A stretch of 64,000 nt of DNA from Paenirhizobium selenitireducens ATCC BAA-1503 (GTDB lineage Bacteria > Pseudomonadota > Alphaproteobacteria > Rhizobiales > Rhizobiaceae). A program made the position numbers and the translations under genes. Location: positions 149,806 through 213,805 of the forward strand of contig NZ_JAEG01000010.1 of the NCBI RefSeq assembly GCF_000518785.1, in the 5' to 3' direction. The notes under the pieces were generated by a model, which was not told the origin of the DNA, did no database searches, and saw nothing but the letters and a program-made list of their open reading frames with translations. Positions 1 through 8,956 of the stretch are shown here, in pieces (position 1 is the first letter of the stretch; every line of letters begins with the position of its first letter).

Positions 1-515
1 GTGAACTGATCGAGATAATAGCCGCCCGTCTGCTCGGCGATGCGTATCGCCTCGTCATAGACGTCGCCGGCCCGTTCCACGAAGTGGCACATGCCGCCGA
101 AACTCTGGATCGCCTCGATCTTCTGCCGGCTGGTGGAATGCGGCATGACGGCGATGAAGCGAAGACCGAGCAGCTTGGCGAAATAGGCCTCGCTGACCGC
201 CGTCGAACCGGAGGATGCCTCGACCAGTGTCGTCGTCTGGCGGATCTTGCCGTTGCAGATGCCATAAAGGAAGAGCGAGCGGGCCAGCCGGTGCTTGAGG
301 CTGCCGGTCGGGTGGGTGCTCTCGTCCTTGAGATAGATGGAAATGCCCTTCAAGCCGGGGAAAAGCGGCTTCAGCAGGTGTGTGTCGGCTGAACGCCGCC
401 CGTCGCCCTGAAGCAGGGCAATGGCCGACCGAGACCAAGCCCTTTCGGCGCAATCGGGCAATAGGGCAAGCGGCGGGCAGGTGGTAGCCTGGTCCGTTGA
501 ACGGGATTCTTGCAT
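1..515 (-). CDS. PLP-dependent cysteine synthase/desulfhydrase family enzyme (C-terminus cut by window edge)
   Basis: Translating the minus strand from the ATG at 515 gives 171 codons open to the window edge, so the C-terminus is missing. A good ribosome site (GGAG/AAGGA) precedes the start. The protein carries [16 protein letters not shown] (about residues 67-82), where the Lys after SL is the expected PLP-binding lysine, and [19 protein letters not shown], the substrate/phosphate loop of the fold-type II cysteine synthase family. Family members make cysteine from O-acetylserine or split cysteine to pyruvate, ammonia and sulfide. The [14 protein letters not shown] form resembles cysteine desulfhydrase (Cds1-like) proteins more than housekeeping CysK, but that is a family impression. 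It is the last gene seen of a minus-strand operon, 52 bases behind an M20 amidohydrolase, which suggests it disposes of released cysteine. Confidence 0.85.
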   Translation of the reverse strand, partial: MQESRSTDQATTCPPLALLPDCAERAWSRSAIALLQGDGRRSADTHLLKPLFPGLKGISIYLKDESTHPTGSLKHRLARSLFLYGICNGKIRQTTTLVEASSGSTAVSEAYFAKLLGLRFIAVMPHSTSRQKIEAIQSFGGMCHFVERAGDVYDEAIRIAEQTGGYYLDQF

Positions 516-567
516 GTTTCCTTCTCCGGCCTTGCGATGACGGCCTTCGTTTCTGGACCTCGGCGCC

Positions 568-1734
568 TTATAGCGGCAGTCGCTGGCGAACGAGTTCGCA
601 CCAGTACGAGCAGCCCCAGGCGATGGCTTCGTCGTTGAAGTCATAGGCGGGATGGTGGAGGTTGGCGCTCGCGCCATTGCCGATATTGATCATCGCGCCG
701 GGGACTTCGTTCAGCATGAAGGCGAAGTCCTCGCCGCCGAGCGTCGGCGGCATGTCGCGGCCAACGCGGCCGACGCCGGCAACCGCCTCGGCGGCGAGGG
801 CCGCGAATTGAGTTTCCTGCACATGGTTCACGGTTACGGGGTAGTGGCGCGAGTAATCGAGCCTGCCCTTGGCGCCGAAGGCAGCGGCAATGCCGGCGAC
901 CGCCTGCTGAAGCCGCGCCTCGACGTGATCGCGCACACTGTCTCTGAGCGTGCGAACCGTGCCGGTCAGCCGCAGGGTCTGCGGGATGACGTTGAAGGCA
1001 TCGCCGCCGTGGATGGTCGTGACCGAAATGACGCCGGAATCCATGGGGTCTATGGTCCGCGCAGTGATGGTCTGGATCGCCTGGATGAGCGCTGCGGCCA
1101 CCGGCACCGGGTCCACCGTCTGGTGCGGGGAGGCGGCATGGCCGCCGACGCCCTCGATTTCGATGTCGATCATGTCGACCGACCCCATGATCGGGCCGTC
1201 GGCAATGACGAACTCGCCGACCGGCAGGTTCGGGCGGTTGTGCATTCCGTAGACCTCGTGCATGGGCCAGCGTCTGAAAAGGCCGTCCTCGATCATCGCG
1301 CGGGCACCCGCACCCCCTTCTTCCGCCGGCTGGAAGATCAGAATGACGGTGCCGTCGAAAGCACGGCTCTGGGCAAGGCCGATAGCGGCGCCGAGCAGCA
1401 TGGCAGTGTGGCCGTCGTGACCGCAGGCATGCATCTTGCCTGGTGTGTTCGAGGCCCAGGGCTTGCCCGTCGCCTCCAGAATGGGCAGGGCGTCCATGTC
1501 CGAGCGCAGGCCGATCGCCCGGCCGGACGTATTGGACGTGCCTCGAATGACGGCGACGACGCCGGTCCTGCCGATGCCCTCGACGACCTCGTCGCAGCCG
1601 GCGGCGCGCAGCGCCTTTGCAACCTCCGCGGCGGTGCGCGGCAGATCGTAAAGCAGTTCGGGGTTGCTGTGGAGGTCGCGGCGGAAGGCGACCAGATGGT
1701 CCAGATGTTCGGAGACCCAATTATCGACGGCCAT
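568..1734 (-). CDS. M20 family metallo-amidohydrolase
   Basis: A 388-residue M20/amidohydrolase (hippurate hydrolase, N-acyl- or N-carbamoyl-amino-acid hydrolase type). Metal-site motifs are visible: [16 protein letters not shown] near residue 100, [18 protein letters not shown] with the catalytic Glu pair, [10 protein letters not shown], and a C-terminal HHPAYDFND. The ATG at 1734 is chosen over the upstream in-frame ATG at 1800 because AAGGAA sits just before it and homology begins at [14 protein letters not shown]. It begins 13 bases after the ATC hydrolase stop. In the known thiazoline pathway, ATC hydrolase yields N-carbamoyl-L-cysteine, which a second amidohydrolase cleaves to cysteine. 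This gene is the natural candidate for that step, although N-acyl-cysteine is an equally good substrate guess. Confidence 0.9.
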   Translation of the reverse strand: MAVDNWVSEHLDHLVAFRRDLHSNPELLYDLPRTAAEVAKALRAAGCDEVVEGIGRTGVVAVIRGTSNTSGRAIGLRSDMDALPILEATGKPWASNTPGKMHACGHDGHTAMLLGAAIGLAQSRAFDGTVILIFQPAEEGGAGARAMIEDGLFRRWPMHEVYGMHNRPNLPVGEFVIADGPIMGSVDMIDIEIEGVGGHAASPHQTVDPVPVAAALIQAIQTITARTIDPMDSGVISVTTIHGGDAFNVIPQTLRLTGTVRTLRDSVRDHVEARLQQAVAGIAAAFGAKGRLDYSRHYPVTVNHVQETQFAALAAEAVAGVGRVGRDMPPTLGGEDFAFMLNEVPGAMINIGNGASANLHHPAYDFNDEAIAWGCSYWCELVRQRLPL

Positions 1735-1747
1735 TTCGAATTCCTTG

Positions 1748-2236
1748 TTACTGGGTGTCGCTGGCGCCGGATTCCGGCTCCATGCGGTAGCGGAAGTCAC
1801 AGTGGCTGGCCCCGCCCATGATGGTCTGGGTGCGGGTCATCTTCATGTCGGGGTTATACCCGATGCAGAAGTCGCCATCGCGATTGCACGACAGGAGATG
1901 GCCGATCCGACCAAGACCCATCTCACGGTACATTTCCGCGTAGCGACAGCGCAGCACGTTGAATTCGAGCTTTTCGGCGGAGGCCTCGATGGTTTCGATC
2001 CGCAGGGCATCGTCCTTGGTCCACAAGGGCAGGATGTCGGCGAAGTCGTTGAAGTCGGGCTTGTGGCCAAGCGCCTCGGCAAAGCCCCGGCCCTGATCGA
2101 TGGCGGAGCGGCTGACGGCCGTCCCGATCACGGCGTCAGCCTCTTGCCTGCCGGATCGCGCCTCGATGACGTCGTGCACGTGCTTGAGGATCTGCGCCTC
2201 GATCCGGCGGCGCTCGAGAATGGGCATGTCTTTCAT
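1748..2236 (-). CDS. L-2-amino-thiazoline-4-carboxylic acid (ATC) hydrolase family protein
   Basis: 162 residues. The C-terminal block with SCNRDGDFCIGYNP, RTQTIMGGASHCDFRYR and the N-terminal PILERRRIEAQIL are characteristic of the ATC hydrolase family, which opens L-2-amino-thiazoline-4-carboxylate to N-carbamoyl-L-cysteine. Cysteines in RCRYAEM, LLSCNRD, FCIGYNP and SHCDFRYR are the candidate catalytic or metal-binding residues. It lies 16 bases behind an FAD oxidoreductase and 13 bases ahead of the M20 amidohydrolase. No signal peptide is visible, so it is cytoplasmic. Family recognition is confident; the true substrate (ATC, another thiazoline or a related ring) is inferred. Confidence 0.85.
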   Translation of the reverse strand: MKDMPILERRRIEAQILKHVHDVIEARSGRQEADAVIGTAVSRSAIDQGRGFAEALGHKPDFNDFADILPLWTKDDALRIETIEASAEKLEFNVLRCRYAEMYREMGLGRIGHLLSCNRDGDFCIGYNPDMKMTRTQTIMGGASHCDFRYRMEPESGASDTQ

Positions 2237-2252
2237 GGTGCTTCCCTTCCGT

Positions 2253-3566
2253 TCAGGGTTTCGGTTCCATTCTGTCCTGACGGCGAAGCCAGGCCAGATA
2301 GGTGGGCGCTATGCGGCGGGCGATGCGGTGGAAGGGCAGGGGGGCGGGTTCCGATACCGGCAGGGCGAGCGTCGAAATCGCCGCACCCGATACGGCACGC
2401 GCCATTTCGCGGCCCAGCGAAACGGCCAGCGCAACCCCGCGACCATTGCAGCCGATCCACGCCCAGCCATCCGGGCCGAGATTGTGGACGCGCGGGAAAC
2501 GGTCCCAGGTCATGCCGATATAGCCGCTCCACACATGCGTCATTTCCGGCGTGCCGAGCGCCGGGAAGGCTTCGGCCAGATTGGCGGCGGCCTTCTGCGC
2601 CACGCGGCGGCTGACATCGTGCGAGCCGAGCACGACGCCGCCGGTAATCAGCCGGTTGCGCGCATCGTAGCGGAAGAAGCGAAGATCGCCGCGCGTGTCG
2701 GACACCGCCTGCCGGCCGGGCAGGATGGTGGCGCGCAGATTGTCGGATACCGGCGGCGTCGACATTTGCCAGGAAAGCACCGGCACGATGCTGCGGGCAA
2801 GCCGGCTGGCAAGCGACGGCACGATCTCGCCGGTATAGGCATTGGTGCACAGCAGGAAGTTCCTGGCGGTCACGGAGCCTGTGGCCGTTGTCACGACCCA
2901 GCCATTGCCGCTGCGCTGCCAGCCGGTTGCCGGGCTTGCCTCGAAAATCGTCGCGCCATGCTTTTCCGCTGCCTTGGCAAAGCCGCGGGCAAGGGCCAGC
3001 GGATTGACGTGGCCGCCGGTGGGGTTGAGCATGCCGCCATACCAGAAATCCGAGCCCAGGACCGCCTGCGTCTCGTCGCGTTCGAGGAGGCGGGCGGGAA
3101 AGCCGAATCTGTTCCAGGCATCGACGCGCCGTTTCGACAGCCGGACGCGGCCCGGCGAATGGGCGGGTTGGAACCAGCCCGTCTGCTCGGCTTCGGCCTG
3201 CATGTCTTCCTCGCGCACCAGATCGAACAGCACGCTGGCGCTGTTGCCGATCAGGCGGGCGAAGCGCTCGCCGGCTTCGCCGTAGCGCTTGGCGATGACG
3301 TCCGGTTCGGCGGCGGTCATGGTGGGGATGACCTGGCCGTTGTTTCGGCCGGAGGCACCCCAGCCAACGGCCATGGCTTCCAGCAGCGCCACTTTTTGTC
3401 CTGAGCGGGTAAGGTGAAGGGCGGCCGACAGGCCGGTCAGGCCACCGCCGACGATGACGGTATCGGCGGTCACCGCGCCTTTCAACGGTGGCGACTGTGG
3501 GCGGGGGGGCGCCGTTTCGGCCCAGATAGATCTCGGAAAAACTGCCGGCGTGATTGTCTCGGTCAT
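2253..3566 (-). CDS. FAD-dependent oxidoreductase of the DAO family (PuuB/DadA-like)
   Basis: 437 residues. The N-terminal dinucleotide fold TVIVGGGLTGLSAALHL (about residues 35-51) is followed by GWGASGRNNGQVIP, the flavin-binding segment typical of gamma-glutamylputrescine oxidase and related amine oxidases. The C-terminal SGYIGMTWDRFPRVHNLG and GCNGRGVALAVSLGREMA blocks also match that group. Such enzymes oxidise primary or secondary amines to imines. Between a peptide-type importer and an ATC hydrolase homologue, a plausible substrate is a cyclic secondary amine such as a thiazolidine, giving a thiazoline; this is inference. It starts 20 bases after the ABC ATPase stop, with AAGGA in front of the ATG. 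Confidence 0.88.
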   Translation of the reverse strand: MTETITPAVFPRSIWAETAPPRPQSPPLKGAVTADTVIVGGGLTGLSAALHLTRSGQKVALLEAMAVGWGASGRNNGQVIPTMTAAEPDVIAKRYGEAGERFARLIGNSASVLFDLVREEDMQAEAEQTGWFQPAHSPGRVRLSKRRVDAWNRFGFPARLLERDETQAVLGSDFWYGGMLNPTGGHVNPLALARGFAKAAEKHGATIFEASPATGWQRSGNGWVVTTATGSVTARNFLLCTNAYTGEIVPSLASRLARSIVPVLSWQMSTPPVSDNLRATILPGRQAVSDTRGDLRFFRYDARNRLITGGVVLGSHDVSRRVAQKAAANLAEAFPALGTPEMTHVWSGYIGMTWDRFPRVHNLGPDGWAWIGCNGRGVALAVSLGREMARAVSGAAISTLALPVSEPAPLPFHRIARRIAPTYLAWLRRQDRMEPKP

Positions 3567-3586
3567 TCAATCGGGTCCTTGGTCTG

Positions 3587-5227
3587 TCAGGCGACGCTCA
3601 GAACGGGCGGTTCCCAGTCCCGTCCGGGAATGGAATCGAGCAGCGAGCGCGTGTAGGGATGTTGGGGATCGGCGAAGACGCGCGAGGTCGGACCGGCTTC
3701 GACGATCTCGCCCTTCGACATGACGATCACCTTGTCGCAAAGCTGGGCGGCGACCCGCAGGTCGTGCGTCACGAACAGAAGCGACAGGTGCAGCCGGTCG
3801 CGCAGCTCCGCCAGGAGCTTCAGCACCTGCGCCTGGACCGACACATCGAGCGCCGAGACCGGCTCGTCGGCAACGATCACGCGCGGCTCCATCGCGAGCG
3901 CCCGGGCGATACCGATGCGCTGGCGCTGGCCGCCCGAAAACTCGTGCGGATAACGGTTCGCCGCCGCGGCTGGCAGTTCCACCAGCGACAAAAGCTCGCG
4001 CGCCCGGGCATAGGCGGTTTCGCGTGGCACGCCCTGGACGATCGGCCCTTGGGCTATCAATTCCAGCACCCGGCGGCGCGGATTGAGCGAGGCCATCGGG
4101 TCCTGGAACACCATCTGGATATCCTTGCGCAGCGCCCGCAACTCGGCCTTCGAGGCCGAAATGATGTCGCGGCCATCAATGCGGACCTCCCCAGAATCGG
4201 CCTCCAGAAGCCGGGTGACGATGCGCGACACCGTGGTCTTGCCCGAGCCGCTCTCGCCGACGACGCCGAGCGTCTCGCCGCGGCGAAGCTCGAATGTCAG
4301 ATCCTTGACTGCAATAACTGGATCGCGCTTGCCGGAAAGGAACCCGCCGCGCGCGGCGAAGGTCTTGCGCAAGCTGCGGGCCTCGAGAACGATGGGTTCC
4401 TTGGAGGTCGGCTTTTCCGGCGGCGGTGTCAGGGCCGGCACGGCCGCAATGAGCTTGCGGGTATAGGGATGCTGCGGATTGTTGAGGATCTGGGCGGCAG
4501 GACCCTGCTCCACGAGTTCGCCGAGGCTGAGCACGGCGATGCGGTCGGCAATTTCGGCGACGACGCCGAAATCGTGGGTAATGAACAGGATCCCGGTGCC
4601 GTGCAGTTGCTGCAGTTCCTTGATGAGCTTCAGGATCTGCTTTTGCGTCGTCACGTCGAGCGCCGTGGTCGGCTCGTCGGCAATGATGAGGCGGGGTTTG
4701 AGCACGAGCGCCATGGCGATCATCACGCGCTGACGCTGGCCGCCCGAAATCTGGTGCGGATAGGCGTTGTAGGCCGATTCAGGATCCGGAATGTGGACAT
4801 CGGTCAGGATCTTGATCACGCGGGCCTTGCGTTCGGCCCTGTTCAGCTTCGTGTGAAGCCTGAGCACTTCATCGATCTGCCAGCCCACGGTCTTCTGCGG
4901 GTTGAGTGCGGTCATCGGCTCCTGGAAGATCATCGCGATCCGGTCGCCGCGTACGCCGCGCATCTGCCGTTCAGACAGGGACAGGAGATCCGTGCCGTCG
5001 AGGCGTATGGATCCCTTGGAGACGTGCACATGCGGTTCGGGCAGAAGGCGCATGGCGGCGCTGGCGGCCAGTGACTTGCCGGAGCCGCTCTCGCCCACCA
5101 GGCAGACGATTTCGCCTTCGCCGACGGTCAGGTTGAAATCCCACAGCGCGTGGGGACGATCGCCGCCAGCCGGCAGGCTGATTTGAAGATCGCGAATGTC
5201 GAGTATGGTTTTGCGTTCGCTGGTCAT
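3587..5227 (-). CDS. Fused peptide-type ABC transporter ATPase (DppD-DppF fusion)
   Basis: 546 residues with two complete ABC cassettes. The N-terminal half has Walker A GESGSGKS (about 45-52), signature [11 protein letters not shown] and Walker [16 protein letters not shown]. The C-terminal half repeats [20 protein letters not shown] and [14 protein letters not shown]. Each half ends with the oligopeptide-type tail ([37 protein letters not shown]). This is the energising subunit for the two adjacent permeases, whose stop it overlaps by ATGA. Import of peptides or peptide-like compounds is the family role; the actual ligand is unknown, and the downstream enzymes suggest a cysteine-derived ring compound. 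Confidence 0.93.
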   Translation of the reverse strand: MTSERKTILDIRDLQISLPAGGDRPHALWDFNLTVGEGEIVCLVGESGSGKSLAASAAMRLLPEPHVHVSKGSIRLDGTDLLSLSERQMRGVRGDRIAMIFQEPMTALNPQKTVGWQIDEVLRLHTKLNRAERKARVIKILTDVHIPDPESAYNAYPHQISGGQRQRVMIAMALVLKPRLIIADEPTTALDVTTQKQILKLIKELQQLHGTGILFITHDFGVVAEIADRIAVLSLGELVEQGPAAQILNNPQHPYTRKLIAAVPALTPPPEKPTSKEPIVLEARSLRKTFAARGGFLSGKRDPVIAVKDLTFELRRGETLGVVGESGSGKTTVSRIVTRLLEADSGEVRIDGRDIISASKAELRALRKDIQMVFQDPMASLNPRRRVLELIAQGPIVQGVPRETAYARARELLSLVELPAAAANRYPHEFSGGQRQRIGIARALAMEPRVIVADEPVSALDVSVQAQVLKLLAELRDRLHLSLLFVTHDLRVAAQLCDKVIVMSKGEIVEAGPTSRVFADPQHPYTRSLLDSIPGRDWEPPVLSVA

Positions 5228-6099
5228 TTCTTCTGCCTTGGATTGAGCGCGTCATTGAGGCCTTCGCCCATCAGACTGAAGGAAAGAACGGTGAGAAGGA
5301 TGGCCATGCCCGGAATGACGGAGCAGAACCAGGCGGTGCGCAGGACGGCGCGACCCTGGCCGATCATATTGCCCCAGCTTGCATAGTTGGGATCGCCAAG
5401 CCCGAGAAAGGCGAGCGCGCTCTCCATGAGGATCGCGGTGGCCATGACGACGGAAGCAAAGACGATGACCGGCGGCAGGGCGTTGGGCAAAATCTCGCGG
5501 AAGATGATCGAGACATCGCTGACGCCGAGGTTTCTCGCCGCGTCCACGAATTCCCGCCTGCGCAGCGACATGAACTCGGCACGCACCATACGGGCAGGGG
5601 CGGTCCACGAAACGACGCCGATGGCGATGACGATATTTTCGATGCTGGAGCCAAAAATGGCGACGAGCGTCAGAAGCAGCACGAAGCTTGGGATGGTCTG
5701 AAAGGCTTCGGTGAGGCGCATCAACGCACCATCCGCCCGGCCACCGAAATAGCCGGCGACCGCACCGATGACGATGCCTATGGCGATCGAGATTATGGTG
5801 GCGACCACGCCGATCACAAGCGAGATGCGGGCGCCGTGGAAGATGCCCGACAGGATGTCACGGCCAAGCTGGTCCGTGCCCCATGGATTCTCCGCGACGA
5901 TAAGCGGTGCGGTCAGCGGCGTGCCGGCAAGACGCAGCGGATCGCCGGGGGTGACGAAATCGGCCAGCGCCGCCATCAGCACGACGATGATGAAGAGGGC
6001 AAGGCCGAGGACGGCGGCGCGGTTGCGGCGGAAACGGCGCCACAAGACGAGGCTGCGCGGCGGCGCGGGCGGGGTAAGGCTGGTATCGGTGATATTCAT
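5224..6099 (-). CDS. Peptide-type ABC transporter permease (DppC-like)
   Basis: 291 residues. The N-terminal segment LVLWRRFRRNRAAVLGLALF with one membrane helix, then a periplasmic loop (PWGTDQLGRDILSGIFHGAR) and a five-helix permease core, is the DppC/OppC pattern. The coupling helix EFVDAARNLGVSDVSIIFREILPNALP is clear, as is the C-terminal FSLMGEGLNDALNPRQ. It overlaps both neighbours by ATGA, so translation with the other permease and the ATPase is probably coupled. Confidence 0.93.
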   Translation of the reverse strand: MNITDTSLTPPAPPRSLVLWRRFRRNRAAVLGLALFIIVVLMAALADFVTPGDPLRLAGTPLTAPLIVAENPWGTDQLGRDILSGIFHGARISLVIGVVATIISIAIGIVIGAVAGYFGGRADGALMRLTEAFQTIPSFVLLLTLVAIFGSSIENIVIAIGVVSWTAPARMVRAEFMSLRRREFVDAARNLGVSDVSIIFREILPNALPPVIVFASVVMATAILMESALAFLGLGDPNYASWGNMIGQGRAVLRTAWFCSVIPGMAILLTVLSFSLMGEGLNDALNPRQKK

Positions 6100-7085
6100 T
6101 TCAGTTCGATCCTAGGGTCGAGCCAAGCGTAGACGAGGTCGGTCAAGACGTTGACGATGACGACGATGACCGAGCTTAAGGCGACGATGCCCATGAGCAC
6201 GTTAAGGTCGCGCTTGATGACTGACGTGTAGGCAAGCTGTCCGAGACCCGGCAGGGAAAAGATCGTCTCGATGACGACCGAGCCGCCGAGAACGGTGGAG
6301 AATTGCAGGCCGAGCAGCGTGACCACCGGCAGCAATGCGTTGCGCATCACATGGTGGACCATCAGCCGAAAGTTTCCCGCCCCCTTGGCGCGCGCCGTGC
6401 GCACGAAGTCGAGATCCATGACTTCCAGGACGCTGGTCCGCATCAGGCGCATGTAGAAAGCCAGATAGATCAGCGACAACGCGGCGGTCGGCATGACCAG
6501 ATGGCGCGCCACGTCGATGACATCGGCCCAACCGGTCTTGAAAGCGCCGATGGTGCGGATGCCGCCGACCGGCAACCAGCCGAGCTTGACCGAGAAGACG
6601 AGGATCATCAGCAGGCTGAGGAAGAAGGACGGCATGGCGTAGAAGACGAGGCCGAGCGTCGAAATCACGTTGTCGGTCACCGAATAGGCCCGGCGGGCGG
6701 CAAAGGCGCCGAGCGTGATGCCGAAGGTGAAGGCGACCGCCAGGGAGGACACCATCAGCAGCATGGTGTTGCCGAGGCGGGCCATGAGCACGGTCAGCAC
6801 CGGCTGTTCATAGACGTAGGACCAGCCGAAATCCAGTTGCGCGAGCTTCACGAGATAGCGCCAAAGCTGGACGAAGACGGGTTCATCAAGGCCATATTCC
6901 ATGCGCAGCCGGGCCACGAAGGCAGGGTCGGCGCCGCCCATGTCGCCCACCAGCGCGTCGACGGTGTCGCCGGGCGCCATCTTGATCAGTAGGAAGCTGC
7001 CGACCATGATCAGGAGCAGGATGGGAATTGCCTGGAGGATGCGGCGAAGCGCATAGGTCAAGAGAGGGGGGATGTGAATGCTCAT
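6096..7085 (-). CDS. Peptide-type ABC transporter permease (DppB-like)
   Basis: 330 residues beginning MSIHIPPLLTYALRRILQ, the usual DppB/OppB start. An in-frame ATG at 7154 would add a 23-residue tail inside the binding-protein gene and is rejected. The first helix (AIPILLLIMVGSFLLIKMAPGD) precedes a periplasmic stretch, and the coupling motif FVRTARAKGAGNFRLMVHHVM is near residue 215. The C-terminus VYAWLDPRIELK is typical. It starts 58 bases after the binding-protein stop and ends overlapping the second permease. Confidence 0.93.
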   Translation of the reverse strand: MSIHIPPLLTYALRRILQAIPILLLIMVGSFLLIKMAPGDTVDALVGDMGGADPAFVARLRMEYGLDEPVFVQLWRYLVKLAQLDFGWSYVYEQPVLTVLMARLGNTMLLMVSSLAVAFTFGITLGAFAARRAYSVTDNVISTLGLVFYAMPSFFLSLLMILVFSVKLGWLPVGGIRTIGAFKTGWADVIDVARHLVMPTAALSLIYLAFYMRLMRTSVLEVMDLDFVRTARAKGAGNFRLMVHHVMRNALLPVVTLLGLQFSTVLGGSVVIETIFSLPGLGQLAYTSVIKRDLNVLMGIVALSSVIVVIVNVLTDLVYAWLDPRIELK

Positions 7086-7143
7086 GTCACCATGCTTCCG
7101 TTGGGGGAGGGCCGGGGCGTGGGAAACGCCCCGGCCGGACGCC

Positions 7144-8736
7144 TCACTCTTCAAGCCACAGGTCGTACCAGCTGGAACTGTCCCAGCGCGGCGTGTTGTG
7201 GTGGTTCTTGAGCTTCTTGCTGGTAATGCCGAGGAATGGATGCTCGATGGCGAAGATGACGGGGAGGTCCGTCATTTCCAGCTTCTGAACCTGGTGATAG
7301 AGGTCGGCGCGCTTGGCCGGCTCGAGTTCGCCCGCCGCCGCATCGATCAACTCGTCCATCGTGGCCGACTGGTAACCGAACTGGTTGGACCATGCGGTGC
7401 CGGCCGGAGCGCCCGAGCGCAGCCAGACGGTGGTGGAGACCGCCGGGTCGGCGCGGAACTGGTGCCAGCCGTTTGCCGTGTCGAAGTCATGGTCACGGTA
7501 GACACCGTTCAGGAAACCCGGTGCATCGTTGGTGACGATCTCGACCCTGATGCCGATCTCCTTCATGGCCTGGGCGAAGTACTCGGCCCAGAGTTGCGTG
7601 TACTCGCCCCAGGGCGCCGGACGATGCTTCAGCTTGAAGCGGATACCGTCGGCGTCGGTCTTGTAGCCGGCTTCGTCAAGCAGCGCCTTGGCCTTTTCGA
7701 CATCATAGGCGTAGGTCTCTACGTCATCGGTATAGTTGAGGCCCCCGGCGCTCGGGATCGGTCCACGCCCCGGCTTGCCATAGCCGCGCATGATTGTCTT
7801 CAGGGCGAAGTCGATGTTGAGGCCATGATAGATAGCCTGGCGGACCCGCAGGTCGGCGAGGATGGGGTTGCGCAGGTTGAACTCGACCGTCGAATGGGCG
7901 ACGTTGTTCTCGAAGCCCTTTGGCCCCATGTCGAAGCGCTCGTCCTTGCCAAGACGTTCCATGTCTTCCATGGAGATGCCGTTGAAGCCGGATTCGTGGA
8001 TCTCGCCGGCCTCGATCGCGGCGGCGGCGGCGGCCTTGTCTGGAATGAAGCGCCAGATCACGCGATCCAGATAGGGATACTGCTTGCCGCGCCAATAGTC
8101 TTCGTTCCGCACGCCAATGATGTACTGGCCGCGTTCATATTCGACGAACTTGAAGGGACCGGTGCCGATGGGCTTCTGGTTGTGGGGGTTCTTCAGGATG
8201 TCCGTGCCCTCGTAGAGGTGCTTTGGCACGGGGTGGCCGAGGTCCGGCATGGCTGCGACGAGCAGTTCGAGCGGCATCGGCTTGGAGTAACGGAACACGG
8301 CCGTGTAGGGATCGGTACAATCGACGGCTTCGAGATTGGCCTGGAGCGTCGTGGAATAATTCAGAAGTTTCTTCCACAGGTTCAGGGCCGTGAACGAGAC
8401 GTCGGCGCAGGAGAACGGCTGGCCGTCGTGCCATCTGACGCCTTCGCGCAGTTTGAAGGTGATGGCCTTGCCGTCATCCGACGAGGACCAGCTTGTTGCC
8501 AGAACGCCGACATAACCGTCATAGGTCTTGTCGATCAGCGGCTCCATGAACTTGCCGGTGATCTGGTACACGCCCGTCGATGCGCGAAGCGCCGGGTTGA
8601 GCACGCCCTGCTCGGAAACCATGTGGATGATGGCGGTGCCACCACGCTGGGGCTCTTCCGCGTGCGCCACCGTTGCGGCGATGATCGCAGACAAAGCTCC
8701 GCCCAGCAGCGAAAGCTGCTTTTTCGAGACAATCAT
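7144..8736 (-). CDS. Family 5 extracellular solute-binding protein (DppA/OppA-like)
   Basis: 530 residues. The signal peptide MIVSKKQLSLLGGALSAIIAATVAHA probably ends after AHA. The mature part follows the peptide-binding fold: RGGTAIIHMVSEQG, FKLREGVRWHDGQPFSCADV, YWRGKQYPYLDRVIWRFIPD and VRQAIYHGLNIDFALKTI. GAGGGG precedes the ATG. It is the first gene of the minus-strand operon and delivers ligand to the two permeases; binding proteins of this family also take opines, nickel and modified amino acids. The promoter is probably at 8798-8827. Confidence 0.93.
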   Translation of the reverse strand: MIVSKKQLSLLGGALSAIIAATVAHAEEPQRGGTAIIHMVSEQGVLNPALRASTGVYQITGKFMEPLIDKTYDGYVGVLATSWSSSDDGKAITFKLREGVRWHDGQPFSCADVSFTALNLWKKLLNYSTTLQANLEAVDCTDPYTAVFRYSKPMPLELLVAAMPDLGHPVPKHLYEGTDILKNPHNQKPIGTGPFKFVEYERGQYIIGVRNEDYWRGKQYPYLDRVIWRFIPDKAAAAAAIEAGEIHESGFNGISMEDMERLGKDERFDMGPKGFENNVAHSTVEFNLRNPILADLRVRQAIYHGLNIDFALKTIMRGYGKPGRGPIPSAGGLNYTDDVETYAYDVEKAKALLDEAGYKTDADGIRFKLKHRPAPWGEYTQLWAEYFAQAMKEIGIRVEIVTNDAPGFLNGVYRDHDFDTANGWHQFRADPAVSTTVWLRSGAPAGTAWSNQFGYQSATMDELIDAAAGELEPAKRADLYHQVQKLEMTDLPVIFAIEHPFLGITSKKLKNHHNTPRWDSSSWYDLWLEE

Positions 8737-8797
8737 TTCTTACCCCTCTGGTTAGGAAATCCGCACTCGATCTTTTGCCGGGTTGCGAACGAGGCAA

Positions 8798-8827
8798 ATT
8801 GTTCGCCGAGACAGACTTTCATGTCAA
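8798..8827 (-). promoter_or_regulatory. Putative sigma70 promoter of the ABC/ATC-hydrolase operon
   Basis: On the minus strand TTGACA (8827-8822) and AACAAT (8803-8798) are separated by 18 bases, about 60 bases before the binding-protein ATG at 8736. The -35 is perfect and the -10 is moderate. It sits in the 220-base divergent region shared with the VOC/Lrp pair. Confidence 0.5.
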
Positions 8828-8871
8828 TACCATTCTAAAAAAAGCAAGATTTCTGCACATCGCATCTCCAC

Positions 8872-8914
8872 TTGACCGGGGGACGTAGATAGATATGTTC
8901 ATATATGGCGCCAT
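8872..8914 (+). promoter_or_regulatory. Putative promoter and palindrome ahead of the VOC/Lrp pair
   Basis: TTGACC (8872-8877) and TATGTT (8894-8899) are 16 bases apart. The perfect 10-base palindrome ATGGCGCCAT (8905-8914) lies at the expected transcription start inside an AT-rich stretch. An Lrp/AsnC regulator is encoded just downstream, so the palindrome is a candidate autoregulatory site; this is inference. Confidence 0.4.
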
Positions 8915-8956
8915 TTGTAGATGATTTAACTAGGCGCGGACTTCAGAGGGATTGAC

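Noticed and set aside
3554..5074. Long plus-strand open frame (506 codons)
   Set aside because: It lies opposite the fused ABC ATPase and has no recognisable domain; a GC-rich antisense shadow.
7078..8838. Long plus-strand open frame (586 codons)
   Set aside because: Antisense shadow of the solute-binding protein gene; no start context or family pattern.
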